From NCBI GenBank assembly GCA_902373595.1, contig CABKMX010000042.1:1-8104 (forward strand): a DNA stretch of 8,104 bases, in the 5' to 3' direction. Position numbers and translations under genes: made by a program. Under the pieces are notes generated by a model, which was given only the letters and a program-made list of their open reading frames with translations, made no database searches and was not told the origin of the DNA. This document shows, piece by piece, positions 1-8,104 of this stretch (its first letter is position 1; the number at the start of each line of letters is the position of its first letter). Origin of the DNA: an uncultured Christensenellaceae bacterium. Lineage in GTDB: Bacteria > Bacillota > Clostridia > Christensenellales > UBA3700.

Positions 1-845
1 ATCTGCGTTTCAATTTCGGGGAACGCCGCGGCGAGCCATTTGTCGATCGGCAGGCACAGCGCAAGGATGAAGAACACTATGGAGCCGAACACATTGAACA
101 TGAGGTGAATCACCGACGCGCGCTTGCCGTTGGTCGTCGCGCCGATAGAGGCGAGCACTGCGGTCACGCAAGTGCCGATGTTGATGCCGAGCGTGAGGAA
201 GATGGAGCTTTTGAGGTCGATCAAGCCGACGCCCGCCATCGTGATCAAGATGCTTGTCGTCGCCGAAGAGCTTTGAATAATCGCGGTGATTACAAGTCCG
301 ATGAGCAGCAAGAGGAAGGGGTTGCTGACCGCGGCGATTGCATTGCGGACCGCCTCGGAGTCGCTGAAACTTTGCATCGACGCGCTCATCACTTCGAGCC
401 CGACGAAGATCATGCCCACGCTGCCCATCAATTGCCCCGCACGGACGACCTTGTCGTTTTTGGAAAGCATCATCATGAACGCGCCCACGCATGACAGCGC
501 GCCGAAGAAAGCGGTAATCGGCAAGAATTGGAGCGCGACAATCTGCGCGGTGATTGTCGTACCGATGTTGGCGCCCATGATGATTGCCGTCGCCTGACGG
601 AGCGTCATTACGCCTGCGTTGACAAAGCCGACAACCATGACCGTAGTAGCCGAAGAGCTTTGTATGACCGCGGTCACGCCCGCGCCGACGGCGATGCCGG
701 CAAAGCGGTTTGAACTGATCTTGTTGAATACGTCTTTGAGCTTGTTGCCCGCAATGGACTCCAACGTCTCGCTCATAATCTTGAGCGCAATCAAAAAGAC
801 GCCCAATCCGCCCAGCAGGGTGAGTATCATTTCAAGTGTCTGCAT
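1..845 (-). CDS. Na+/phosphate cotransporter family protein (NptA/PF02690 type), 3' end cut by the window edge
   Basis: This is an integral membrane protein expected to couple phosphate uptake to sodium. Reading leftward from the ATG at 845-843, the frame stays open for 281 codons to the window edge. The product shows the family's duplicated half-repeats: QSSSATT at residues 62-68 and again at 191-197, each followed by a glycine-rich partner motif, GANIGTT (91-97) and GINIGTC (220-226). Hydrophobic stretches near residues 6-22, 50-80, 104-126, 136-153, 176-200 and 245-265 fit membrane segments or re-entrant loops. The start is fixed by AGGAGG (850-855, read on the minus strand) four bases upstream of the ATG and by a promoter just beyond. 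Bacterial members often end in a PhoU-like cytoplasmic domain; that part would lie outside, so its presence is unknown. Family assignment is firm; phosphate as substrate is inferred from the family. It is divergent from polA. Confidence 0.93.
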   Translation of the reverse strand, partial: MQTLEMILTLLGGLGVFLIALKIMSETLESIAGNKLKDVFNKISSNRFAGIAVGAGVTAVIQSSSATTVMVVGFVNAGVMTLRQATAIIMGANIGTTITAQIVALQFLPITAFFGALSCVGAFMMMLSKNDKVVRAGQLMGSVGMIFVGLEVMSASMQSFSDSEAVRNAIAAVSNPFLLLLIGLVITAIIQSSSATTSILITMAGVGLIDLKSSIFLTLGINIGTCVTAVLASIGATTNGKRASVIHLMFNVFGSIVFFILALCLPIDKWLAAAFPEIETQ

Positions 846-878
846 TCGTCCTCCTGCGGCGCTTGACGCCGTAAGACC

Positions 879-908
879 TTTATAACAAATTACGGCGCAC
901 AAAGTCAA
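879..908 (-). promoter_or_regulatory. Promoter for the Na/Pi cotransporter gene
   Basis: On the minus strand a TTGACT -35 box (903-908) is separated by 18 bp from a TATAAA -10 box (879-884). The -10 box is preceded by TGT, the TGn signature of an extended -10. Transcription would begin near 872, giving a leader of roughly 27 nt that contains the AGGAGG ribosome binding site. No phosphate-regulon (PhoB/PhoP-type) repeat is evident around it. Confidence 0.72.
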
Positions 909-915
909 ATAAATA

Positions 916-944
916 TAGACAGAAAGGGGAAAATAATGTATAAT
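916..944 (+). promoter_or_regulatory. Promoter for polA and probably the downstream operon
   Basis: A TAGACA -35 box (916-921, five of six matches to TTGACA) lies 17 bp before a perfect TATAAT -10 box (939-944), inside an AT-rich stretch. Transcription would start near 951, leaving a leader of about 100 nt before the polA ATG. Its -35 box faces that of the divergent transporter promoter across only 7 bp. Confidence 0.78.
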
Positions 945-954
945 TAAAGAAAGA

Positions 955-1029
955 AAAACGCGCCGACATCGGGGCATATGCCGTGCACATATTTGCGCAA
1001 ATGACGTTTTTGACGCAAAGACGCGTTTT
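955..1029 (+). promoter_or_regulatory. Palindrome-rich leader of polA
   Basis: Four near-contiguous dyads occupy the predicted 5' leader: CCGA-CA-TCGG (963-972), GGCATATGCC (973-982), GTGCAC (983-988) and ATTTGCGCAAAT (991-1002). The block is bracketed by an 8-bp inverted repeat, AAAACGCG (955-962) and CGCGTTTT (1022-1029), so the RNA could close into a branched structure ending about 13 nt before the polA ribosome binding site. The dyads may instead be operators bound as DNA. No riboswitch class or known operator consensus is recognised. The dyads are seen directly; any regulatory role is inference. Confidence 0.4.
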
Positions 1030-1053
1030 CAAATCAAATATCGGAGAATTGCC

Positions 1054-3600
1054 ATGTCGACACTTGTTTTGCTCGATTCCAACTCGCTGCTCAATCGCGC
1101 CTATTACGCGATGAACACGCTCACAGACCGCAAGGGCCGCCCGACGGGTGCAATCCACGGCTATTTCACGATGTTTTCCAAGCTGATTTCGCAATTCAAG
1201 CCGGACAAAGTCGTAGCCGCGTTCGACCGCAAGGCGCCCACATTCCGCAAGGAGATGTACGAGGGCTACAAGGCGACGCGCAAGCCCATGCCCGAAGACC
1301 TCGCCGCACAGTTGCAGCCTGTTAAGGACATGCTTTCGCTGATGGGCGTTCCGGTGTGCGAAAAGGACGGCTTCGAGGCGGACGATTTGATAGGTACGCT
1401 TGCGCGCAAGTTTGACGGCGACGTGCTCATAGTCACCGGCGACCGCGACAGCTGGCAGCTGATTGACGCGCGTACAAAGGTCGTGTTTACAATCAAGGGC
1501 ATCACCGAGATAGCGTTGATGGACGAAGCAAAGCTCAAAGAGGATCACGGGCTCACCCCGTCGCAGGTCATCGATCTCAAGGCGCTGATGGGCGACGCGT
1601 CCGACAACATTCCCGGCGTGCCCGGCGTCGGCGAAAAGACGGCGAAGGGTTTGCTGGACAGCTACGGCACATTGGACGGAGTATATGCTCATCTCGACGA
1701 AGTCAAGGGCAAGCTGCGCGAAAAGCTGGAGCAGAACAAGGACCTTGCCTATCTCTCGTACAAGCTTGCGACAATCGACACGGACAGCCCTGTCGATACC
1801 GCCGTGCTCGAGACGGAGTTCAAGCCGGTGTTCCCGGTAGCGCTCAAAAAGGAGCTTCTCGATTACAATCTCTCCAAGCTTGCCGATTCGTTCGAGTACG
1901 ACGACGGCGCGGCGGCGGAGGGAGTGGGGGTGACCCTGCCCGAAGCGGAAGAGGTCACAGACGAGGCGAGACTGCGCGAGATTGCCGCTTTGGCGAAGGG
2001 AAGAGCGGCGTTCGATATGTCCGGCGAGAAGATGTTTTTGGCGTGTGACGGCGGATCGTATTCTGTTGCGGTCACCGACAACTTCTTTGACGAGGGCGTG
2101 ACCTTTGACGGCGCGGTTGCCGCGCTCAAGCCGCTGCTTGAAGACGCGGACGTCGTCAAGGTGTGTTTTGACGCCAAGACAATCATGCACAACTTGGACG
2201 GCTACGGCGTCGCAGTGCGCGGCTGGGATGACGTCATGCTCAAGGCGTATCTGTGCGACAGCAACGCCGGTTACAAGAGCGCGTCCGACCTGTTCGCAGC
2301 GTACGACGTGCCGGGGAGCAACGTCGGCGCGGCTTTGCTCGCGGTCGACGGCATGCTCGAAAAGGAGCTTGCCGAAAAGGAGCAGACCGCGATGTACCGC
2401 GACCTCGAAAAGCCGCTTGTCGGCGTACTCAAGGACATGGAGGACCGCGGCTTCACCGTCGACAAGGGGACGCTCGAATCGCTTGCGGAAAGATTCGGAG
2501 CGCAATTGGACGAGCTTGCCGCGAAGATTACCGAGCTTGCAGGCGAGCCGTTCAATCTCAATTCGACAAAGCAGCTTGCGCATATATTGTTCGAAAAACT
2601 CGGGCTGAAAACGGGCAAAAAGACAAAGAGCGGCTATTCGACCAACGTCGAAGTACTCGCCGCGCTCAAAAACGAGCACCCGATTGTTCCGCTCATTCTG
2701 TCCTACCGCGAACTGTCCAAGCTCAAATCGACCTATCTCGACGGAATGCTGCCGCTAATCGACGCAAAGGGGCGGATACACACGGTGTTCAGGCAGGCGG
2801 TCACAGCGACGGGCAGGCTGTCGTCGACGGAACCCAACCTTCAAAACATACCCATACGCAAGGAGAGCGGAAGGGAGATCAGGCGGATGTTCGTCGCGTC
2901 GCCCGGCTGCAAGCTGGTTTGCGCCGACTATTCGCAGATTGAACTGAGGCTGATGGCTCACTTCAGCGGAGACAGGCATATGATTGAGGCGTTCAACGCC
3001 GGCGCGGACTTCCACGCCGCGACCGCGGCAAAGCTGTTCGGTGTGCCGTCCGAACTCGTCACTCCCGACATGCGCCGCAGCGCGAAAGCTGTCAATTTCG
3101 GCATCATATACGGCATCAGCGACTATGGGCTGTCCGAGGATCTCGGCGTCGCGGTATGGCAGGCGCGCGAGTATATGAACAACTATTTCGCGAACTATCC
3201 CGACGTCAAAAAATATATGGAGCGCAGCGTCGAATATGCGAAGGAGCACGGATATGTCCGCACACTCGACGGCAGACGCAGATATATCCCGGAGCTCAAA
3301 TCGACCAACTACAACACGCGGTCGTTCGGCGAGCGCGTCGCGATGAACATGCCGCTTCAAGGCACCGCGTCGGACATCATCAAAAAGGCGATGATAGCCG
3401 TCGACAAGGCGCTCAAAGACGCAGGACTCAAAGCCGGACTGATCATGCAGGTGCACGACGAACTCATCGTCGACACCCCGGTCGAGGAGACGGAAGCTGT
3501 CGCAAACATTCTCAAACGCGAGATGGAGGGCGCCGCAACGCTTGCCGTGCCGCTGATTGCGGACGTCGGCATAGGCGACAATTGGCTGGAGGCAAAATGA
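1054..3600 (+). CDS. polA: DNA polymerase I
   Basis: This enzyme removes RNA primers and fills gaps during lagging-strand synthesis and excision repair. The 848-residue product has three domains. The 5' nuclease (about 1-290) shows metal-binding acidic clusters EADD (108-111), TGDRD (118-122) and MGDASDNIPGVPGVG (179-193). The central 3'-5' exonuclease fold (about 300-455) has lost its metal ligands: the first motif reads FDMS (320-323) instead of FDTE, so proofreading is probably absent, as in many Bacillota PolA proteins. The polymerase domain (about 456-848) is intact: TGRLSSTEPNLQNIPIR (586-602), motif A DYSQIELR (625-632), O-helix R674, K678, F682 and Y686 in RRSAKAVNFGIIYG, and motif C HDE (801-803). 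The length lies between the Thermus (832) and Bacillus (880) enzymes. The start is supported by GGAGA (1043-1047) six bases upstream and by the standard N-terminus (LLDSNSLLNRAYYAM). The stop overlaps the coaE start. Confidence 0.98.
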   Translation: MSTLVLLDSNSLLNRAYYAMNTLTDRKGRPTGAIHGYFTMFSKLISQFKPDKVVAAFDRKAPTFRKEMYEGYKATRKPMPEDLAAQLQPVKDMLSLMGVPVCEKDGFEADDLIGTLARKFDGDVLIVTGDRDSWQLIDARTKVVFTIKGITEIALMDEAKLKEDHGLTPSQVIDLKALMGDASDNIPGVPGVGEKTAKGLLDSYGTLDGVYAHLDEVKGKLREKLEQNKDLAYLSYKLATIDTDSPVDTAVLETEFKPVFPVALKKELLDYNLSKLADSFEYDDGAAAEGVGVTLPEAEEVTDEARLREIAALAKGRAAFDMSGEKMFLACDGGSYSVAVTDNFFDEGVTFDGAVAALKPLLEDADVVKVCFDAKTIMHNLDGYGVAVRGWDDVMLKAYLCDSNAGYKSASDLFAAYDVPGSNVGAALLAVDGMLEKELAEKEQTAMYRDLEKPLVGVLKDMEDRGFTVDKGTLESLAERFGAQLDELAAKITELAGEPFNLNSTKQLAHILFEKLGLKTGKKTKSGYSTNVEVLAALKNEHPIVPLILSYRELSKLKSTYLDGMLPLIDAKGRIHTVFRQAVTATGRLSSTEPNLQNIPIRKESGREIRRMFVASPGCKLVCADYSQIELRLMAHFSGDRHMIEAFNAGADFHAATAAKLFGVPSELVTPDMRRSAKAVNFGIIYGISDYGLSEDLGVAVWQAREYMNNYFANYPDVKKYMERSVEYAKEHGYVRTLDGRRRYIPELKSTNYNTRSFGERVAMNMPLQGTASDIIKKAMIAVDKALKDAGLKAGLIMQVHDELIVDTPVEETEAVANILKREMEGAATLAVPLIADVGIGDNWLEAK

Positions 3601-4154
3601 GACTGATTGCAATCACCGGACCTATGGGCAGCGGAAAGTCCACGGTTGCGGAATATATCGCGAGCCGTGGCTTTGCCGTCTTCGATTGCGATCGAATTTT
3701 CAACACGGGCGTGATAAATTCGCCCGACTACATTGCCGAAATCAAGCGGCTTTTCGGTACGGTAAAAGACGGCAAAGTGGACAAGAAGGCGCTCTCCGCG
3801 CACCTTGCCGCTCACCCCGAAGATGTGGCGAAACTCAACGCCGCCGCTCATCCGCGAGTGGTCGCAAAGTTGCTCGAGGCGGCATGCGGCAACGACGTCG
3901 CGTTTGCCGAAGTTCAGGTCCCCGAGGCGCTTGCAGGAATAGAGCATGAATTGTGGCTGGTCACCGCGCCGGCGGCGGTCAGAGCGAAGAGGGTCGCCGC
4001 AAGGGACGGCAGGAGCGAAGAGGAAATCGCCGCTATGTTCGCGCTGCGCAACGCGCAAGAACCGATGGCGGACGAGGTCATCGACTCCGATTGTTCGCCG
4101 GGGGAGCTGCGCCGCAAAGTAGACGCGGCGTTGAGGAGAGCGAAATTGATTTGA
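3597..4154 (+). CDS. coaE: Dephospho-CoA kinase
   Basis: This cytoplasmic P-loop kinase phosphorylates the ribose 3'-hydroxyl of dephospho-CoA with ATP, the last step of coenzyme A synthesis. The product is 185 residues, slightly short for a family of about 200. Residues 8-16 (GPMGSGKST) are the Walker A loop. FDCDRIF (29-35) corresponds to the usual DADxI substrate-site motif, with Cys for Ala. LNAAAHPRV (80-88) matches the conserved Leu...HP element. RAKRVAARDGRSEEE (129-143) covers the lid region, and ALRNAQEPMADEVIDSD (149-165) matches the terminal RxxxQ...AD-vid signature. The usual PLLFE motif is replaced by VQVPEAL (106-112). The frame is open far upstream inside polA, but the start is placed at 3597 by the N-terminal P-loop, by GGAGG (3588-3592), and by the ATGA overlap with the polA stop. 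Position after polA is common in Bacillota. Confidence 0.9.
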   Translation: MRLIAITGPMGSGKSTVAEYIASRGFAVFDCDRIFNTGVINSPDYIAEIKRLFGTVKDGKVDKKALSAHLAAHPEDVAKLNAAAHPRVVAKLLEAACGNDVAFAEVQVPEALAGIEHELWLVTAPAAVRAKRVAARDGRSEEEIAAMFALRNAQEPMADEVIDSDCSPGELRRKVDAALRRAKLI

Positions 4155-4172
4155 CGCAATGCGCGGCAACGG

Positions 4173-4201
4173 TTGCTTTGCGCGCGCGTTTGAGCTATAA
4201 T
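4173..4201 (+). promoter_or_regulatory. Probable internal promoter before ruvA
   Basis: The gap after coaE contains a perfect TATAAT -10 box (4196-4201), 17 bp after a weak -35 box TTGCTT (4173-4178, three of six matches). Initiation 6-8 bases downstream of the -10 box would fall at 4208-4209, only two or three bases before the ruvA ATG. The -35 box overlaps a small GC-rich dyad (GCAA 4166-4169 with TTGC 4173-4176, plus CGCAA 4155-4159 with TTGCG 4178-4182). No LexA-type operator (CGAAC-N4-GTTCG) is seen. Confidence 0.5.
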
Positions 4202-4210
4202 ATATCCGAT

Positions 4211-4813
4211 ATGTTCTATTCAATCACCGGTAAAGTAGTTTTTTATGAAGAAGGCAGGCTTGCCGTCGCCACCCCGGGCGGTGTAGCGTACGAGCTGCTT
4301 GTCAGCAATGCCACGCTTGCCAAGTTGGGCAAGCAGGGCGAGACGGTCACAGTCTATTGCCGTCTTGCCGTCGCGCAGGACGACGTCAGGCTGTTCGGCT
4401 TCTACTCAAAAGAGGAAAAGGCGATGTTCGAGAACCTGACCTCGGTCGGCGGAGTCGGCGGCAAGCTGGCGTTGCAGATTTTGTCGTCCGTGGACGTATC
4501 CACGCTGGCGATAGCGATTGTCGGCGGAGACGCGGCGACGCTGTCCAAGGTCAAAGGCATAGGCAAAAAGACCGCCGAGCGCATCATCCTTGAATTGCGT
4601 GAGCAGGTTTCGTCGACCGCGACCGCAATCGCTCCGGCGGACGTCATGCCGACTTCCGCGGTCGGAGACGCGACCGCGCAGGACGCGATTGCCGCGCTCG
4701 TGTCGCTCGGCATTTCCAAGACGGACGCATACACCGCGGTTGCGGCGGCTATGAAAAAGACGGACAAGCTCGAGCAGATCATCGGGCTTGCGTTGAGGAG
4801 CTTTGACAAATGA
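4211..4813 (+). CDS. ruvA: Holliday junction branch migration protein RuvA
   Basis: RuvA tetramers clasp the four-way Holliday junction and load the RuvB motors on opposite arms. The product is 200 residues, the normal family length. Domain I (about 1-64) is the OB fold, with GGVAYEL (23-29) and LFGF (61-64). Domain II carries two helix-hairpin-helix motifs, [14 protein letters not shown] (78-91) and [18 protein letters not shown] (113-130). A flexible linker (about 131-155) leads to the RuvB-binding domain III ([20 protein letters not shown], 158-177). The pin between OB strands reads AQDD (55-58) where REDA is usual. The frame is open upstream into coaE, but family alignment fixes Met at 4211. 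No Shine-Dalgarno sequence precedes it; an in-frame TTG at 4190 has none either. Its stop overlaps the ruvB start (ATGA). Confidence 0.97.
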   Translation: MFYSITGKVVFYEEGRLAVATPGGVAYELLVSNATLAKLGKQGETVTVYCRLAVAQDDVRLFGFYSKEEKAMFENLTSVGGVGGKLALQILSSVDVSTLAIAIVGGDAATLSKVKGIGKKTAERIILELREQVSSTATAIAPADVMPTSAVGDATAQDAIAALVSLGISKTDAYTAVAAAMKKTDKLEQIIGLALRSFDK

Positions 4814-5873
4814 GCGATTTTGACGAGCGCGAACCGAGATTCATGTCATCGCTGCAGGCGACGGGTGAGAGCGACAGCGAAAACACCCTTCGTCCGCGTA
4901 CGATGGACGAATATGTCGGTCAGGACAAGATCAAAGAAAATCTCGAGATTTACATAAAGGCGGCGGTCGCAAGGGGAGAGCCTCTCGACCACGTGCTCTT
5001 GTACGGTCCTCCGGGGCTTGGCAAGACCACGCTCGCGCACATCATCGCTTCCGAGATGAACGCGCAAATCCGCATCACCTCCGGTCCCGCGATCGAAAAG
5101 GCGGCGGACCTTGCGGCGATTCTCACCAACCTCGGCGAGAACGACGTGCTGTTCATCGACGAGATTCACCGCCTCAACCGCAACGTCGAAGAGGTGTTGT
5201 ATCCGGCAATGGAGGACTTTGCGCTCGACTTTGTCGTCGGTAAGGGCCCGTCCGCGAAGAGCATACGCCTCGCGCTGCCCAAGTTCACGTTGATAGGCGC
5301 GACGACCAAGGCAGGTATGTTGACCTCGCCGCTTCGCGACCGATTCGGCGTCAATTGTAGGCTGGAGATGTATACGCCCGAACAGCTCGCCAAGATAGTC
5401 CGCCGTTCGGCAGCCATTTTGGGCGTCGAGATCACCGACGACGGCGCGGTCGAGATTGCAAGGCGCAGCCGCGGCACTCCGCGTATCGCCAACCGCATCT
5501 TGAAGCGCGTCCGCGACTTTGCCGAGGTCAAGGGCGAGGGCGTGATAGACTATGAGGTTGCCGACCATGCGCTCGGCAAAATGGAGATTGACAAGCTGGG
5601 GCTTGACTCTGTCGACGCCAAAATCATATTGACGATGATTGACAAGTTCGGCGGCGGACCGGTCGGTCTGGACACGCTCGCCGCGTCGATAGGCGAGGAC
5701 AGCGGCACTATTGAAGACGTGTACGAGCCGTATTTGATGCAGATCACCTTCATCGCGCGCACTCCGCGCGGCAGGGTCGTGCTCCCCGACGCATACAAAC
5801 ATTTCGGCAGAGAGGTGCCTCAGGCGGCGATACGCCAAATGAGCATGCTCGACGTCTTTGACAAAAAAGATTG

Positions 5874-5874
<1 letters not shown>
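4810..5874 (+). CDS. ruvB: Holliday junction branch migration ATPase RuvB
   Basis: RuvB is the hexameric AAA+ motor that pumps duplex DNA through the RuvA-bound Holliday junction during recombinational repair. The product is 354 residues. A short variable N-terminus precedes [19 protein letters not shown] (27-45). Walker A is GPPGLGKTT (66-74) and Walker B is LFIDEIH (114-120). Sensor 1 and the RuvB signature run through [18 protein letters not shown] (163-180); R176 is the likely arginine finger. Sensor 2 is [18 protein letters not shown] (221-238). The C-terminal winged helix, which contacts DNA, ends with [13 protein letters not shown] (312-324). All catalytic motifs are intact. The ATG at 4810 overlaps the ruvA stop as ATGA and is preceded by AGGAG (4796-4800) nine bases upstream, so it can be translated both by coupling and on its own. 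Confidence 0.98.
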
Positions 5875-8073
<2,199 letters not shown>

Positions 8074-8104
8074 CGAATTTGCACGATATGCGCGGATTTT
8101 ACAC

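Noticed and set aside
10..492. Open frames at 10-492 (minus), 105-494 (plus) and 286-597 (plus).
   Set aside because: All are shadows of the Na/Pi cotransporter gene, whose frame gives clear family motifs. The 10-492 product is Arg/His-rich with no family resemblance.
846..1053. Search for LexA (SOS) and Pho boxes in the control region, given the repair and phosphate genes around it.
   Set aside because: No CGAAC-N4-GTTCG, CTG-N10-CAG or regularly spaced TTNACA-type repeats were found by eye.
978..1114. Possible short upstream frames in the polA leader: ATG at 978 (8 codons, ending at 1004) overlapping as ATGA an ATG at 1001 that runs into polA (37 codons, ending at 1114).
   Set aside because: Neither has a proper Shine-Dalgarno sequence, and the second has no recognisable content. 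The ATGA overlap is most simply chance.
880..2679. A 599-codon open frame antisense to polA.
   Set aside because: It mirrors the G/C-rich third positions of polA, has Arg/His/Val-rich low-information composition, no recognisable motif, and runs into the divergent promoter region. Similar antisense frames lie opposite ruvB (4846-5883), queA (5820-6785) and the 3' end of polA (2755-3612).
1009..4159. The 10-mer TTTGACGCAA occurs both in the polA leader (1009-1018) and in the coaE/ruvA gap (4150-4159), suggesting a shared operator.
   Set aside because: A window of this size is expected to contain many repeated 10-mers by chance. The flanks differ, the two copies sit differently relative to their promoters, and the second copy overlaps the coaE stop.
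4155..4188. GC-rich dyad after coaE considered as an intrinsic terminator.
   Set aside because: Arms are only 4-5 bp and interrupted, and no T-run follows; the sequence goes on to GCGCGCG and then a -10 box.
8074..8104. Last 31 bases checked for a terminator or the start of a next gene such as yajC.
   Set aside because: No hairpin with T-run, no ribosome binding site and no convincing start codon are visible; the stretch is too short to judge.

Overview
The window carries seven protein-coding genes. One incomplete gene lies on the minus strand at the left edge, and six lie on the plus strand in a tight row. No RNA gene, mobile element, CRISPR array or prophage trace is visible. The coding sequence is rich in G+C at third codon positions (GAC, GCG, CGC and AAG dominate), while the one sizeable intergenic region is AT-rich. 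The gene order polA-coaE-ruvA-ruvB-queA-tgt, the PolA whose proofreading domain has lost its metal ligands, and a neighbouring NptA-type Na/Pi transporter together suggest an anaerobic member of the Bacillota (Clostridia-like), probably uncultivated. This lineage call is inference; no marker in the window fixes it.

Layout. Positions 1-845 (minus) hold the N-terminal 281 residues of a Na+/phosphate cotransporter; its C-terminal part lies outside. Positions 846-1053 are a divergent control region with two convincing sigma-A-type promoters placed back to back, their -35 boxes only 7 bp apart, followed on the polA side by a leader of about 100 nt with a run of adjacent palindromes. Then come polA (1054-3600), coaE (3597-4154), a 56-bp gap with a probable internal promoter that would make ruvA nearly leaderless, ruvA (4211-4813), ruvB (4810-5874), queA (5874-6908) and tgt (6940-8073, GTG start). 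The last 31 bases hold no recognisable feature.

How the genes fit together. polA, ruvA and ruvB serve DNA repair and recombination: gap filling and primer removal, and Holliday junction branch migration. coaE performs the last step of coenzyme A synthesis. tgt and queA act in succession in queuosine modification of the tRNA wobble base. Three junctions overlap (ATGA at polA/coaE and ruvA/ruvB, TGATG at ruvB/queA), which points to translational coupling within a polycistronic transcript.

The window is mainly conserved housekeeping and I do not see a new biological system. The points most worth a second look are the divergent promoter arrangement, the palindrome-rich polA leader, the possible leaderless start of ruvA, and residue substitutions in RuvA (acidic pin) and CoaE.
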